From Chloroflexota bacterium (lineage in GTDB: Bacteria > Chloroflexota > Anaerolineae > Anaerolineales > Anaerolineaceae): DNA of 14,590 bases. Under the pieces are notes generated by a model. The model saw only the letters and a list, made by a program, of their open reading frames with translations. It was not told the DNA's origin and searched no databases. The DNA is taken from positions 1 through 14,590 of the forward strand of contig DSBE01000202.1 in assembly GCA_011053085.1 (NCBI GenBank), given 5' to 3'. The position numbers and the translations under genes were made by a program. Positions 13,826-14,590 of this stretch are shown here, one piece after another. Numbering within the stretch: the first letter of the stretch is position 1; each line of letters opens with the position of its first letter.

Positions 13826-14590
13826 TTATTCGTCCGTTGATGGGGTGGGGGTGATCACCGTCTCGCCATCGGCGACCTGTTGGCAGATGGTGACCATTTC
13901 CGTAGCATTAAACATAGCTACCTCGTCCAATGGCACGATCTGCTGCAATGATTGTGAGATTTGGAGTGCCTCGCCGCATTCACCCACCCGGGCAAGCGCT
14001 AATCCGTATAGGTAAAAGTATTCCGCCGGCCGCCCATAATCTAACGGGATCGGTTCAACGGCGATGCCTTCTTCAGTGGCGCCGCCGCGCAGGGCAAGCC
14101 TGAATGGCTGGATGGCTTTGGCATAATCGCGCTGGCGGTAATACATCATGCCCAGATTGGCATGCAGGTTGGCACGTGATGGGTCGTCTCTGACTGCCAG
14201 GTTGGCATATTGCACAGCATTGGTGAAATCGCCCGTGGTAGCGTAGGCGCGCGAGATGTAAAAATCAGGCATCGGGTCAGATGGATTCAACGTATTGGCG
14301 CGGTTGTATTCCTCGGTGGCATTGGCATAATCACCGATGGTGAAATAGACTCGTCCCAGGGCAATGTGCAAATCAGAAATGTTTTCATTGATTCTGATCG
14401 CTTGCTGGTATTCAAAAATGGCTTCATCGTAGTTGCCGGTGTATTCGAGGATCAAGCCGCGCGCGCGGTGGGTTTCGAGGGTGTTGGGTGCAAGTGCAAC
14501 TGCGTTGCGGGAAGCGTCGACAGCACGATCAAGGGTGTTGATACCTCCCTGTCCGTTGAACAATTGCAACGCCAGCACCTCTGCCAGAAA
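13826..14590 (-). CDS. TPR protein, 5' end cut by window edge
   Basis: An open frame of 254 codons that continues past the window edge. A GTG at 14578 is in frame but is preceded by coding-like FLAE and has no Shine-Dalgarno sequence, so it is not taken as the start. At least five tetratricopeptide repeats are visible (for example EYQQAIRINEN, EYNRANTLNPSD and YANLAVRDDPSR), then a C-terminal part ending in the Thr/Pro tail VITPTPSTDE. The two cysteines (in VGECGEA and TICQQ) align with C404 and C435 of the downstream paralog. The end is 10 bases before that paralog, which indicates an operon of tandem duplicated TPR genes. Localisation cannot be seen because the N-terminus is missing. Confidence 0.85.
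   Translation of the reverse strand, partial: FLAEVLALQLFNGQGGINTLDRAVDASRNAVALAPNTLETHRARGLILEYTGNYDEAIFEYQQAIRINENISDLHIALGRVYFTIGDYANATEEYNRANTLNPSDPMPDFYISRAYATTGDFTNAVQYANLAVRDDPSRANLHANLGMMYYRQRDYAKAIQPFRLALRGGATEEGIAVEPIPLDYGRPAEYFYLYGLALARVGECGEALQISQSLQQIVPLDEVAMFNATEMVTICQQVADGETVITPTPSTDE

Noticed and set aside
1..14590. Defence system, CRISPR array, prophage, insertion sequence, tRNA or rRNA
   Set aside because: No spaced direct repeats, transposase or integrase motifs, terminal inverted repeats or RNA-gene sequences were seen; gene content is housekeeping, envelope and signalling.

Overview
The window reads as ordinary chromosomal sequence from an uncultured or environmental bacterium, most likely of the phylum Chloroflexota (Anaerolineae-like). 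This rests on gene content, not a search: Thr/Pro-rich linkers on exported lipoproteins, a DUF3048 lipoprotein, Roadblock/LC7 proteins with a V4R partner, a GAF-PAS class III cyclase, and rho followed by a LysM/M23 peptidase. I see no mobile element, CRISPR array, rRNA or tRNA, and no gene-free stretch over 300 bases (the longest, about 180 bases, lies between the first Roadblock gene and the phosphoesterase gene).

Left part (1-3800): the 5' end of a small YtxH-like membrane protein gene on the minus strand diverges from a soluble GAF-PAS adenylate cyclase of the class IIIb type. The cyclase converges on a two-gene minus-strand unit of small membrane proteins (159 and 70 residues), with a hairpin between. 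A fumarylacetoacetate-hydrolase family enzyme follows on the minus strand.

Middle part (3800-9850): a plus-strand DUF3048 lipoprotein gene and a minus-strand Roadblock/LC7 gene converge on a strong bidirectional terminator. A plus-strand pair follows, a Tat-type calcineurin-like phosphoesterase and a lipoprotein with a possible BMP/PnrA-like binding fold. Its last gene overlaps by 4 bases, tail to tail, with a minus-strand polyprenol-phosphate glycosyltransferase gene. Upstream of that lies a minus-strand operon of a second, about 80% identical, Roadblock/LC7 protein and a cysteine-rich V4R protein.

Right part (9930-14590): all minus strand. Two tandem paralogous TPR proteins (the first cut by the window edge) are followed by rho and a membrane-anchored LysM/M23 peptidase. 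Rho has its own likely extended -10 promoter and is 22 bases from the peptidase gene.

The themes are signal reception (cyclase, Roadblock/V4R) and cell-envelope functions (peptidase, lipoproteins, glycosyltransferase). I do not see a clearly new multi-gene system. The best candidates for something poorly described are the duplicated Roadblock with its V4R partner and the paralogous TPR pair with a C-terminal cysteine cluster. Both functions are inferred from sequence alone.
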